A stretch of 64,000 nucleotides of DNA from Kribbella sandramycini (GCF_013131805.1 NZ_JABJRC010000003.1:868001-932000); one strand, 5' to 3'. Positions 31,520 to 40,203 are shown, numbered from the stretch's first letter. Made by a program: numbers and translations. The notes: generated from the sequence alone by a model not told the origin.

Positions 31520-32628
31520 CGGACCGGCTCCTCGATCGTCTCCAGGGCCTGGGCGCGCTCGGCCGCCGTCTTCAAAGACGCATGCGTCGGCGCATCCGGA
31601 ACGTGCGCGGGCTTCAGCGCCGCAAACTCCTTACGCAGCACGGGAACGACCTCTTCGCCGAGGATGTCGAGCTGCTCCAAGACGGTCTTCAACGGCAGGC
31701 CCGCGTGGTCGATCAGGAACAGCTGGCGCTGGTAGTCGCCGAAGTGCTCCCGGAAGGTCAGCGTGCGCTCGATGACCTCCTGCGGGCTCCCGACCGTCAA
31801 CGGCGTCTCGCGGGTGAAGTCCTCCAGTGAGGGCCCGTGGCCGTAGACCGGCGCGTTGTCGAAGTACGGCCGGAACTCGCGGACGGCGTCCTGGGAGTTC
31901 TTCCGCATGAAGACCTGCCCGCCGAGCCCGACGATCGCCTGGTCCGCGGCGCCGTGCCCGTAGTGCTCGAAGCGGCGGCGGTACAGGTCGATCATCTGCT
32001 TCGTGTGCGAGGCCGGCCAGAAGATGTTGTTGTGGAAGAACCCGTCCCCGTAGTACGCCGCCTGCTCAGCGATCTCCGGCGAGCGGATGGACCCGTGCCA
32101 GACGAACGGCGGTACGTCGTCGAGCGGCCGCGGCGTCGAGGTGAACCCCTGCAGCGGCGTCCGGAACTTGCCCTCCCAGTCGACGACGTCCTCGCGCCAG
32201 AGGCGGCGCAGGAGCGCGTAGTTCTCGACGGCGAGCGCGATCCCGTTGCGGATGTCCTGGCCGAACCACGGATACACCGGGCCGGTGTTGCCACGACCCA
32301 TCATCAGGTCGACGCGGCCGCCGGCCAGGTGCTGCAGCATCGCGTAGTCCTCGGCGATCTTGACCGGGTCGTTGGTCGTGATCAGCGTGGTGGAGGTCGA
32401 GAGGATCAGGTTCTTGGTCTGCGCGGCGATGAAGCCGAGCATCGTGGTCGGCGAGGATGCGACGAACGGCGGGTTGTGGTGCTCACCGGTGGCGAACACG
32501 TCCAGCCCGACCTCTTCGGCCTTCAGCGCGATGGCCACCATCGCCTTGATCCGCTCGCCCTCGCTCACCGTCGTGCCGGTGGTCGGATCCTCGGTCACGT
32601 CGCTGACGCTGAAAACCCCGAACTGCAT
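31516..32628 (-). CDS. LLM class FMN-dependent monooxygenase
   Basis: The 370-residue luciferase-like protein has MQFGVFSVSDV, ATGEHHNPPFVASSPTTMLGFIA, STSTTLITTNDPVKIAEDYAMLQHLAGGRVDLMMGRGN and FVWHGSIRSPEIAEQAAYYGDGFF, a match to CE1758-type flavin-dependent oxidoreductases paired with a reductase. It likely oxidises an organosulfur or other small compound with O2 and FMNH2. The upstream palindrome at 32647-32666 suggests a MarR/TetR-type regulator encoded elsewhere. Confidence 0.9.
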   Translation of the reverse strand: MQFGVFSVSDVTEDPTTGTTVSEGERIKAMVAIALKAEEVGLDVFATGEHHNPPFVASSPTTMLGFIAAQTKNLILSTSTTLITTNDPVKIAEDYAMLQHLAGGRVDLMMGRGNTGPVYPWFGQDIRNGIALAVENYALLRRLWREDVVDWEGKFRTPLQGFTSTPRPLDDVPPFVWHGSIRSPEIAEQAAYYGDGFFHNNIFWPASHTKQMIDLYRRRFEHYGHGAADQAIVGLGGQVFMRKNSQDAVREFRPYFDNAPVYGHGPSLEDFTRETPLTVGSPQEVIERTLTFREHFGDYQRQLFLIDHAGLPLKTVLEQLDILGEEVVPVLRKEFAALKPAHVPDAPTHASLKTAAERAQALETIEEPVR

Positions 32629-32646
32629 CGCTCCTCCTCAGACTCT

Positions 32647-32666
32647 GTAGTTCACGATTAAACTAC
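32647..32666. promoter_or_regulatory. Operator-like palindrome upstream of LLM/FMN reductase operon
   Basis: GTAGTT and AACTAC arms separated by 8 bp (GTAGTTnAnnnnTnAACTAC), 19 bp before the ATG at 32628. The region is AT-rich for this genome. The AGTT/AACT style resembles MarR-family (HxlR/PadR-like) sites. Confidence 0.6.
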
Positions 32667-32708
32667 TTATCTCAGGAGAACGCCAACTACCGGGGTGGCA
32701 TTCCGCGG

Positions 32709-33221
32709 TCAGATCCCGGTGGACTCGAGCACCGGCGCCGCGGCCTGGGCTGTCTGTCGCCAGGCCTGCCGGCGGAACCCGAGCACGATCCCGGCCAGGA
32801 CGGCGCTGCTCAGCACGGCGGCCGCGACGACCAGCGGGATGCTGCGCGTCAGCCCGCCGGTGACGACCACGACCAGCCCGATCCCCGCCGTACATGCGGC
32901 CAGCGTCACAGCAATCGGCTTCTGCTGCCAGACCCAGCGGTCACCGGCCTCGAGCTCGGCGGTCAGGCCGGTCGCGAACGCGCGCAGCTCGCCGTCCCAC
33001 GGCGCCAGCTCCAGGATCTGGGCCGCCGCCTGCCGGCACAGGTCGCGCTGCCGCTCGTTCGCGATCACGCGCACCTGATAGACGGTGACGGCCAGCGAGG
33101 CCTCGGTCATCCGGCGGATCGCCCACGCGAGCCGGGCCCGCAGGTCGTTGTCCTCGGGCCGCGCGCGGAGCTCGCCGTACAGGCGGTCGACCTCGGCGGC
33201 CAGCTCGTCATCGGGGTGCAC
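32709..33221 (-). CDS. Membrane hypothetical, last gene of the VirD4/M48 operon
   Basis: The 170-residue product has a long helical N-terminal region (LAAEVDRLYGELRARPEDNDLRARLAWAIRRM) with coiled-coil character and two membrane helices at about 103-122 and 127-147. No family recognised. GTG 33221 follows the upstream gene by 13 bp, so it belongs to the same transcription unit as the seven genes starting at 39990. Confidence 0.65.
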   Translation of the reverse strand: MHPDDELAAEVDRLYGELRARPEDNDLRARLAWAIRRMTEASLAVTVYQVRVIANERQRDLCRQAAAQILELAPWDGELRAFATGLTAELEAGDRWVWQQKPIAVTLAACTAGIGLVVVVTGGLTRSIPLVVAAAVLSSAVLAGIVLGFRRQAWRQTAQAAAPVLESTGI

Positions 33222-33234
33222 TACGGGTGTCCTT

Positions 33235-34182
33235 TCACGGGATGTAGACGACCTTGCCCTGATCGACGGCGACCCGGCCGTCGACGTCGAACTGCCGGGT
33301 GTCGGTGTACGGCACGCCGCCGTAGCCCCGGCCGGTCACGGAAACCACGCCGTCCGTGGTCGTCTCGACGAACAACTCACCGCCCTCGCCGAGGCGCACG
33401 GCGATCACCGGATACTTGGTGATCTTCCAGGTCTTGTCGTCACCGCCGATCGGGCAGCCGTCACCGGCCGACTTCAGGCAGGCGGCCAGGTACGCCTTGA
33501 TCTGTCCGTCGGCCGCGGCGTTCGCACTCGCCTTCACCCGTGGCTCGACCATGACCTCCTGGTCGCCGAAACCGACGTCCGCGGTGACGGGGTCGCTCTC
33601 GAGCAACGGGTTGTCGCCGGACGAGACGACATATCGGCCGGGGAACACCGCGATCTGCGTGGTCACCTCGGGCGACGGCGCGGGCTTGCCGTTCACGAGG
33701 ACGCCGGTGAGCGTCGGGCCGGACAGCTGTAGCGTCGGCCGATCGCTGGAGATGGCCCAGCCGCGGAACATCCCGGCGGTCAGCTCGGGCTTGCGACTCA
33801 ACCGCAGCTCACCCTCAGCCGTCGTGTCACCGACCTTGAACCGCACCTTCGCGACGCGCTGGTTGTCGTCGCTCTTCATCTCCAGCACCTTCAGGCCGGA
33901 CGGCGGGACGTACGCCTCCGAGCTCAGGAGGCCGTCGATCGACGTACCCGAACTCCCGACGTACGACGCCGCGGCGGTCGCGTCGCGATCGGCCAGCGCG
34001 GCGAAGTAGTTCTCGACCACGGCCTGCGGCGTGAACCAGATCCGCTGGACGGCGAACGTCGCGATACTCACGGTCGCGATCGCCGCGACCACGATCGTCG
34101 TCCCGATCACGCCGCGCGGCGTCGGCCGCCAGGGCTCCACGAACGGACTGGTCCGCCCGTCGGGTCGCACACTCGTCTGCAT
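33235..34182 (-). CDS. Single-pass membrane protein with NTF2-like domain
   Basis: The 315-residue protein has a cytoplasmic tail, one membrane helix (about 25-45), then QAVVENYFAALADRDATAAASYVG, the opening helix pair of an NTF2/SnoaL-like fold, and further extracellular beta-rich sequence with a Cys pair (CLKSAGDGCPIGG). The one-helix plus extracellular NTF2 layout is that of VirB8 and TcpC, components of conjugation machines, which fits the neighbouring VirD4-like ATPase. The resemblance is structural by eye; it could be another NTF2-type surface protein. Confidence 0.6.
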   Translation of the reverse strand: MQTSVRPDGRTSPFVEPWRPTPRGVIGTTIVVAAIATVSIATFAVQRIWFTPQAVVENYFAALADRDATAAASYVGSSGTSIDGLLSSEAYVPPSGLKVLEMKSDDNQRVAKVRFKVGDTTAEGELRLSRKPELTAGMFRGWAISSDRPTLQLSGPTLTGVLVNGKPAPSPEVTTQIAVFPGRYVVSSGDNPLLESDPVTADVGFGDQEVMVEPRVKASANAAADGQIKAYLAACLKSAGDGCPIGGDDKTWKITKYPVIAVRLGEGGELFVETTTDGVVSVTGRGYGGVPYTDTRQFDVDGRVAVDQGKVVYIP

Positions 34183-34184
34183 CC

Positions 34185-34577
34185 TCAAGCCTCCTCGGCT
34201 GTGTTCTGGGCCTGCGCCAGGTACTCGTCCCGCTTGGCGTTCCGGTCCGCCATGATCTGCCCGTGGTGCCGCACCGGCGGCTCGTGCCGGCACGTCGCCA
34301 GCTCCTTCCAAGCCACCGCCGACCGCCGCAACTCGTTGTGCCACCGCACCCCGTCGGCCGGATTCACCGCACTCCCCACCACCCACCGATGCCAGTACCA
34401 GAACATCGCCAACTCGACCCGCAACCCCTCATGCACCGGCCAACACGGCGGCAACACCACCCAAGGCGCATAAGCCTCCTCAACCCACTCCACCCACTCC
34501 GCCAACCCACCCCACCGAACCGCCCGCTCCTCAGCCCCCAACCCCTCCCAAACCCAAGCCGGCCTACCAGCCATCAC
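34185..34577 (-). CDS. DUF4913 domain protein
   Basis: The 130-residue product is Trp-rich: WVEWVEEAYAPWVVLPPCWPVHEGLRVELAMFWYWHRW is the DUF4913 pattern (two Trp helices around LPPCWPxH). DUF4913 proteins recur in actinobacterial conjugative elements and are thought to be cytoplasmic accessory proteins, with no known activity. The start overlaps the stop of the RelA-like gene (ATGA). Codons are C-ending to an extreme degree. Confidence 0.78.
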   Translation of the reverse strand: MMAGRPAWVWEGLGAEERAVRWGGLAEWVEWVEEAYAPWVVLPPCWPVHEGLRVELAMFWYWHRWVVGSAVNPADGVRWHNELRRSAVAWKELATCRHEPPVRHHGQIMADRNAKRDEYLAQAQNTAEEA

Positions 34578-36637
34578 TCCACCTCCCGATCCGCCGACCC
34601 CTCAGCCGACCCGTCATAAGAGCCCCCCTCAAAACCCCCACCCGCACCAGACTCAGCCTCCATAGCCGCCGCCACCTCAGCATCCTCACCCGCCATCCCC
34701 CCACCCCCAGCCCCCGAGCCACCCTCCACCTCGCCCCCACCCGCAGCCGCACTCTCGCCTGACGCCGCGCCCTCGCCCGACGCCTCGCCCTCACCCACCC
34801 CGGCCGCTGCGTCATCCTCCGCCTCGACCCCGCCTACCGCCCCGCCCTCGCCCAACGCCCCGCTCTCGCCTGACGCCCCGCCGTCGTCCACCCCCGCCGA
34901 GGCGTCATCCGCCTCACCCACGGCCTCGGTCTCCCCCTCACCCCCCGCCTCAGCCAGCTCGTCACCCTCAGCCTGTCCGCCGGCCCGCCCCTCCCCCTCG
35001 ACCTCAACCCCGGCCTGTCCTTCGGCCTCGGACGCGGCCAGCTCGTCAGTCTCCGACTCAACCTGCGCCTGCGAGTCGGCCTCAGGCTCGACCTCGTCGG
35101 TCTGTGCCTGCTGTTCGGCGTTGGGCTCGGCCTGCGCCTCGGTCTCGGACCCGACCTGCGCGTCCGCCTCCGACCCGACCTCCGAGCCGGCCTCGGCCTC
35201 GACCTCGCCGGCCTGTGCCTGCTGTTCGGCGTCGGTCTCCGCCTGGGCTTCGGTCTTGGACTCGACCTGCGCGTCCGCCTCCGACTCAACCTCGCCGGCC
35301 TGTGCCTGCTGCTCATCTTCGGACTCGGCCTGGGCCTCGGTCTCGGCTTGTGTCTGCTGCTCGGTCTCGTCGGTCTGAGCCTGCTGTTCGGCGTCGGTCT
35401 CCGCCTGCGCCTCGGCCTCGACCTGCGCGTCCGCCTCAGACTGGGCCTCGTCGGCCTGTGTCTGCTGCTCATCCTCGGCCTCGGCCTGGGCCTGGGCCTG
35501 GGCCTCGGTCTCGGACTCGACCTGCGCGTCCGTCTCCGACTCGGCCTGCTGCTCGGTCGCTACGTCAGTCTGCGCCTGGGTGTCGTCCTCAACCTGCGCA
35601 TCAACATCCGCCTGTGAGTCCGCCTCGACCTCGGACTCTTCCTGCTCGCCAACCCCGCTCTCGACCAGTACGTCGTCCTCGACGTCCCCCGACTCCTCGA
35701 GAACAACCTCCTCCCCACGCTCTACCGGCGCCTCCTCCGGCACCCCATCGCCCTCGGCCCCACCCTCGTCGAGCCCATCCTCAGGTTCCCCCGCCAACCG
35801 CCCCCGCGGCTCCCCCTCCCGCTCAGTGCCGCCCTGCGCCTCCCGCTCAGCTTTCTCCCGCGCCTCCTGCGCCTTCCGCTCCCGCAGTTCGTCCTCATCC
35901 GCGAGAACCTGGTCGACGTACCGCTGCTCAACCTCAGCCAGCGGCCTGTGCTCCACCGGCGTGATCAACTCTTCGTGGCCCGGAGGCGGTTCCGTGTCGC
36001 CGTAACGCTCGGTCTGGATATGCCGGACCGCCTCCCGGTACTGCAGGTGGTCGTAACGCTCGGCCTCGGACATCCGGCGGGTGTCGACCGTCGCCCGGGC
36101 CCGGTCCAACTCGTAGAGCAGGTGGTTGTCCCGGTCCTTGACCCGGAACCACTCGGGAGTGTGGAACTGCACCTCGAACTGCTGCAGCACTTCGCCGTCC
36201 TCGACGACCGCCCAGGTGGAGTTGATGCCCCGGTAGTCCGGCTCGTTCAAGGTGTTGCGTTCCTTGAGCATGACGAACTTCTGATCCTCGAGCCGACGGT
36301 AGGCGTCCCGTACGCCGTCGGTGTACTGCTCACGCGGGAACGTCAGCGTGTAGCGGTTGAGGTCGTTGGTCGAGTCCGCCACGTCCTTCGCCGAGCGCCG
36401 CCGCGGACGACGCGCCACCTTGCTCCGGAACGAGTTGAGCGACTTGAGGGAGAAGTCGAGTCCTTCGAGTTTGCTGTTGTGCTCAGCAGTCTCGTTCCGC
36501 ACCCGCTCGAGCGCCCTGTCGAGGGCACGCCGCCGATCCGCGGCGCGCTGGTGCGCCTCGCGGACGGCCCGGTCTTCCTCGGCGGTCAGCGTCAGATGGG
36601 CCTCGTGACCTTCGCCGCGCCATGCCACGGAACTCAC
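34574..36637 (-). CDS. RelA/SpoT-fold protein with long Glu/Ala/Gln repeat tail
   Basis: The 687-residue product has a RelA/SpoT-type synthetase core at residues about 20-200. Visible matches are FSLKSLNSFRSKV (59-74; KxxxSxxxK-like), DLNRYTLTF (92-100; D..R), YRGINSTW (135-142; Y-x-G/S-x-H/N) and FEVQFHTP (154-161; E-V-Q). The order and spacing are those of (p)ppGpp-type pyrophosphotransferases and of toxin domains of the same fold. Residues from about 330 are a low-complexity acidic tail (E, A, Q, D, S, T) made of imperfect ~30-residue repeats, with a Gly/Ala-rich end. GTG 36637 overlaps the upstream stop (GTGA). No signal peptide. Whether it is an alarmone synthetase or an effector is not settled. 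Confidence 0.72.
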   Translation of the reverse strand: MSSVAWRGEGHEAHLTLTAEEDRAVREAHQRAADRRRALDRALERVRNETAEHNSKLEGLDFSLKSLNSFRSKVARRPRRRSAKDVADSTNDLNRYTLTFPREQYTDGVRDAYRRLEDQKFVMLKERNTLNEPDYRGINSTWAVVEDGEVLQQFEVQFHTPEWFRVKDRDNHLLYELDRARATVDTRRMSEAERYDHLQYREAVRHIQTERYGDTEPPPGHEELITPVEHRPLAEVEQRYVDQVLADEDELRERKAQEAREKAEREAQGGTEREGEPRGRLAGEPEDGLDEGGAEGDGVPEEAPVERGEEVVLEESGDVEDDVLVESGVGEQEESEVEADSQADVDAQVEDDTQAQTDVATEQQAESETDAQVESETEAQAQAQAEAEDEQQTQADEAQSEADAQVEAEAQAETDAEQQAQTDETEQQTQAETEAQAESEDEQQAQAGEVESEADAQVESKTEAQAETDAEQQAQAGEVEAEAGSEVGSEADAQVGSETEAQAEPNAEQQAQTDEVEPEADSQAQVESETDELAASEAEGQAGVEVEGEGRAGGQAEGDELAEAGGEGETEAVGEADDASAGVDDGGASGESGALGEGGAVGGVEAEDDAAAGVGEGEASGEGAASGESAAAGGGEVEGGSGAGGGGMAGEDAEVAAAMEAESGAGGGFEGGSYDGSAEGSADREVE
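35050..35560 (-). repeat. Tandem repeats inside the RelA-like gene tail
   Basis: About 90-bp units encode SEADAQV-(E/G)S-(K/E)TEAQAE-x-x-AEQQAQ-x-x-EVE-like blocks, three clear copies and shorter EAQAQ derivatives. Length changes in multiples of 3 would keep the frame. Confidence 0.7.
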
Positions 36638-37119
36638 AGGTCGGTGGCTCCGACGACCCCGGTGGTCTCCTGGATGATGCGTTCGGCTTCGGCCGCGTCG
36701 ATCGGCTTCAGGTCGGGGACGTCGTGGGGACCGCCGACCAGGAAGTCGTGGATCTCGGTGGTGTCGGTCCACTCGGTGTTCCAGAAGTACTGCTCCGCCA
36801 GGCGATCCGGGCTGCTGAGCCGGCGGTAGACGAAGGTGCCGTCGCTGGGGTCGCCCTTGGCCCGCGACTCGTGAAGCACCCAGTACTTGACGAATCGCTG
36901 GCGATCGGCGAGCAACTCCTCGGCCTGCTCCGCCGAGATCGTGACCTGCAGGCTGGGCAGCGGGAAGTACCGCTCGGTGCCCGGATGCCACGTCCAGTCG
37001 ACGAACGACAGGTACTCGAGAACATCACCCTGCCGCCGCCACAAAGCCCCCGGACGCTCGGCCGTCTCCCGCGCTGCCTGGGACACGATGGCGATGTACT
37101 GCCAGTCGTCGGTGTTCAT
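36634..37119 (-). CDS. Hypothetical protein coupled to the RelA-like gene
   Basis: The 161-residue soluble protein has MNTDDWQYIAIVSQAARETAERPGALWRR, then TERYFPLPSLQVTISAEQAEELLADRQRFVKYWVL and a C-terminal EAERIIQETTGVVG helix. It is acidic overall and no family was recognised. Its stop overlaps the RelA-like start (GTGA). A small acidic protein encoded directly in front of a toxin-fold gene could be an immunity or chaperone protein; that is inference from position only. Confidence 0.65.
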   Translation of the reverse strand: MNTDDWQYIAIVSQAARETAERPGALWRRQGDVLEYLSFVDWTWHPGTERYFPLPSLQVTISAEQAEELLADRQRFVKYWVLHESRAKGDPSDGTFVYRRLSSPDRLAEQYFWNTEWTDTTEIHDFLVGGPHDVPDLKPIDAAEAERIIQETTGVVGATDL

Positions 37120-37147
37120 GTGGTGGGGTCCTTCGGGGTGGTGGGGG

Positions 37148-38527
37148 TCATGGGGTGAAGCCTTGGAGGGTGGCGAATTCGGGGATGGCGCCGGCGGGGC
37201 GGGCTTCGGTTTGGAAGGGGGGTTCGGAGCGCCAGAAGAGCCAGGCGTGGAAGGGCGGGAGCATTTGGATGGAGCTGATGGGGAGGGCGGGGCGGTAGAT
37301 GCTGGAGACGGTGTGGTTGGCGGCTCCTAGGGAGCCGCCGACGCCTACGGTGCCGGGGGCGGATGCCATGGCGTTGGGGTTGAGGTTGGTGCTGGTCATG
37401 GACTGGCGTTCTTCGCCGGCCCAGGAGGAGATGTTGTGCAGGTCGTCGCCGTTGGAGAGGCCGCCGAAGATGAGTTTGGCGGTGGTGGCGGCGAGGATGG
37501 CGGCTTGTTGTTCGACGCCGTAGCGGTTGCGGAGCTGGGCGAGGCTCTGGGTGGCCCACATGGTGACGATGCCGCGGCCGCCGCCTTCGCTGACCAGGGA
37601 GGGCAGGCTTTGCAGGGGCGCGATGTTGGCGATCTCGTCGAGCGCCAGCAGCAGCGGCGGGTCGAGGCGGCCGCCGCGGGCGGCGGCGAGTTCGGAGGCG
37701 CGTTGGGCGATGCTGTCGACGAGGCCGGCCATCAGCGGCGCGATCGCCTGCTGCTGGTGTGACGGGCCGATGATGAACAGGGACGAGCGGGTGTTCAGGA
37801 ACTCGTCGATGTCCAGGTCGTTCGCCGAGCAGGACGCCAGTACGGTCGGTTCGGACGTCGCTTCGAGCGTGTTGCGAGCCACCGAGTAGAAGCTCCCGCG
37901 CTCCCGATCGCCGAGGAGCTTCACCGCGTCCAGATCGTCGGCCCACATCGCGCCCGGGCTCGACGACAACCGCAGGATCGCCGTGGGGTCACGGGTCTCC
38001 TGCGCGGTCAACCAACGCCGTACGACGGACACCGGCAGCCCTTCGAGCGCCGCCGCGTGGAAGTACGCGCGCAGGATCGCCGCCGCGCCGCCACGCCAGT
38101 GGTCCCCGTCCGAGACGCCCTGCCCCGCGACCGCCGTCATCGCCGCCACCCGGCGGTAGCAGACCGACGGGTTCTCGCAGTCGGCCAACGGCGACCAGCG
38201 CATCGACAGCTCGGGATACTCGCTGCCGAACGGGTCGTACACCAAGACCTTGCCCCCGTACGGCGCTGCCAGCGCGCGCCGCCGGTTGCCGGTGAACTGG
38301 AGGATGTCGCCGCGTGTCGACGTACAGACCAGCGGTCCCTCCCACCACAGCACCGACGGGATGATCAGCCCGGACGTCTTGCCGTACCGCGGCGGCCCGA
38401 TGATGCCGACCGAGTCCTCCGGGGCGCTCCAGCAGCGTTTGTACCCGCCGCGCGCGTCCCACCCGAGGAACACCTGCCGGCGCGGGTCGGTCGTGAACGG
38501 CGGGATCGCGGGCCACTGGTTGCTCAT
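37148..38527 (-). CDS. TraG/VirD4-like coupling ATPase
   Basis: The 459-residue ATPase has Walker A GPPRYGKT (residues 44-51) with an unusual Pro-Arg-Tyr insert, the TraG-style DPFGSEYPELSMRWSPL block, and a Walker B LLLALDEIANIAPLQSLPSLVSEGGGRGI (TraM-recognition/TraD-C region). It lacks the N-terminal membrane helices of full-length VirD4 and is shorter than TraG; the cytoplasmic ATPase is what remains. Such proteins bring DNA or protein substrates to a secretion channel. It overlaps the M48 gene by one base (TGATG). Confidence 0.88.
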   Translation of the reverse strand: MSNQWPAIPPFTTDPRRQVFLGWDARGGYKRCWSAPEDSVGIIGPPRYGKTSGLIIPSVLWWEGPLVCTSTRGDILQFTGNRRRALAAPYGGKVLVYDPFGSEYPELSMRWSPLADCENPSVCYRRVAAMTAVAGQGVSDGDHWRGGAAAILRAYFHAAALEGLPVSVVRRWLTAQETRDPTAILRLSSSPGAMWADDLDAVKLLGDRERGSFYSVARNTLEATSEPTVLASCSANDLDIDEFLNTRSSLFIIGPSHQQQAIAPLMAGLVDSIAQRASELAAARGGRLDPPLLLALDEIANIAPLQSLPSLVSEGGGRGIVTMWATQSLAQLRNRYGVEQQAAILAATTAKLIFGGLSNGDDLHNISSWAGEERQSMTSTNLNPNAMASAPGTVGVGGSLGAANHTVSSIYRPALPISSIQMLPPFHAWLFWRSEPPFQTEARPAGAIPEFATLQGFTP

Positions 38528-39990
38528 CAGTCCCTCGCCAGGCCGCTCGTCACGATCACCGGCGTCGGCGCCGCCGGGGCGTCGGCGTCCGGCAGCGGGT
38601 ACTCGACGCCCGGCTCCTCGATCGCCTCCAGCCGCAACTCGTTCGGCGGGTGACTGGCCTGCATCGACAACTCCCAGCTGTTCCGCGCGCCGTCGAAGTT
38701 CGTCCGGAACCGGGCCAGCGCCGTCCGCAGGCCGGCCCGTTCACCGGCGAACACCGCGCCCTGGTCGGCCTGGTACTCCATCGCGCGCCCACCGGCCGCC
38801 TGCATCGGGACGACGATGTACCTGATCGTGACGAAGATCGGCCAGGTCATGATCGCGATCGCGAACTGGACGACGCCGCGGGTACTCGCGAGCAACCAGC
38901 TGCAGACCCGGTACGAGATGTAGAGCGGCAGCGCGACGCCCTGGATGAAGGCGCCGGCCAGGGCGTCGGCGTTCCGCCAGTGCGTGAGCTCGTGACAGAG
39001 GACGCCGGCGAGCGGCTCGGGCGCGTAGTCGAACTCGTCCAGATAGCCCTTGGTGACCATGATGTGCCGGACGGAGGCATACGCGTTCGGATCGCGGTCG
39101 TCCAGCATCAGCAGCGGTGGGACGAAGGCCAGGCCCATCTTGCGAGCGCAGTCCTGCAGGATCGGCTCGATCAGCTCCCGCTCGCGCCGGCTCGGACGCC
39201 GCGCGCCCATCAGCTTGAGCTGCCAGCGGTCGGTCGCGATCTGGTAGATCGTGTAGAGGAAACCGCAGAGCGCCGCCGACAGGAGTTGGGCGAGCAGCCG
39301 GCCAACGGCTTCGAGCGGGCTGTCCGCGGTGACGGCGAGCCAGGGCAGCAACAGGCCGCCGACGAAACCGCCGACCGCGCCAACCGCGGCCCCGGCCAGC
39401 AGACCGAGGATGCCGCCGCCTTGGAGCAGAGTGCCGCTGAGCAGGCTGTCCAGGACCGGGATGTCACTCAGCCACGAGCTCGCCGAGCTGAACCCGCCGT
39501 ACAAGCCGCCCGCGAACCCGGCGATACCGCCGAACACCAGCCCGACGCCGCCGAGCAGGACGGCGGCCGGCAGATTCAGCCAGGCGGCGAGCAGGGCCCC
39601 GACGAGGCCGCGCTTGTTGCGCAGCATGCCGGTCATCAACCAGGAGAGCACGCCTGGATAACCCGGCGGCGGTGTGAAGGCGAACCGCCACCACGCAGCT
39701 GCCCGCGCGCGCTTCGAGCCCTTCGCTGCGGCCGGCGCGACGTCCGGTGGCGCCGGATGCGGCCGCGGTGGGCCGGTCGGGGGACCGGCGTTCTCCAGGA
39801 AGGACGCAGTCGGTACGCCGACCGGGCCGGACGGCGACCGCGGTGGACCAGCCGGCGCGACCGACGGGCCGCGCGGCGGCCCGCTCGGGCCCGGCGCCAC
39901 GCCGGTGGGTGGTGCGGCGCCGGCGCCGCAGTGTGGGCAGGTTTGGCCGGCCGGGTCTCGCTGGTTTCCACAGCGGACGCAGATCCCCAC
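38527..39990 (-). CDS. Zinc-ribbon M48-family membrane metallopeptidase
   Basis: The 487-residue protein begins with a zinc ribbon (CVRCGNQRDPAGQTCPHCG), followed by a Pro/Gly-rich linker (about 25-90), then hydrophobic segments (about 105-245) and an M48 domain: HELTH (His333, Glu334, His337) and third ligand Glu405 in MEYQADQGAV. Two more helices lie between about 345 and 390. M48 peptidases such as HtpX cleave membrane or misfolded proteins. Being first in an operon with a VirD4-like ATPase suggests a role in processing channel or substrate proteins. Confidence 0.88.
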   Translation of the reverse strand: MGICVRCGNQRDPAGQTCPHCGAGAAPPTGVAPGPSGPPRGPSVAPAGPPRSPSGPVGVPTASFLENAGPPTGPPRPHPAPPDVAPAAAKGSKRARAAAWWRFAFTPPPGYPGVLSWLMTGMLRNKRGLVGALLAAWLNLPAAVLLGGVGLVFGGIAGFAGGLYGGFSSASSWLSDIPVLDSLLSGTLLQGGGILGLLAGAAVGAVGGFVGGLLLPWLAVTADSPLEAVGRLLAQLLSAALCGFLYTIYQIATDRWQLKLMGARRPSRRERELIEPILQDCARKMGLAFVPPLLMLDDRDPNAYASVRHIMVTKGYLDEFDYAPEPLAGVLCHELTHWRNADALAGAFIQGVALPLYISYRVCSWLLASTRGVVQFAIAIMTWPIFVTIRYIVVPMQAAGGRAMEYQADQGAVFAGERAGLRTALARFRTNFDGARNSWELSMQASHPPNELRLEAIEEPGVEYPLPDADAPAAPTPVIVTSGLARD

Positions 39991-40203
39991 GCGGTCCTCC
40001 CGGTTCGGGCGCTCAAGGCCACTTGGTCGTCACGGAGCGGAATCGACCCTAGCGGTGGCCAGGAGCCGGTTGGAGCGGAAAGACCGAAAAACATCTGCAG
40101 GAAGTGGCAAGTTCCGGAACCACAGGCTCTTGTCATGGTGGGTCCGCGTGGTGAAACTGAGTGCCGTCACATGAAACCTCCCGCCCGCCTCGTGGAGTGC
40201 CGA

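Noticed and set aside
36638..36991. N-terminal extension of the RelA-like protein to 805 residues
   Set aside because: The extra part is Arg/His/Gly-rich antisense-like sequence lying over the 161-aa gene; GTG 36637 gives a clean GTGA overlap.
38650..40203. Long in-frame extension upstream of the beta-helix gene
   Set aside because: It runs antisense to the M48 peptidase gene; Tat signal and ribosome site place the start at 40204.
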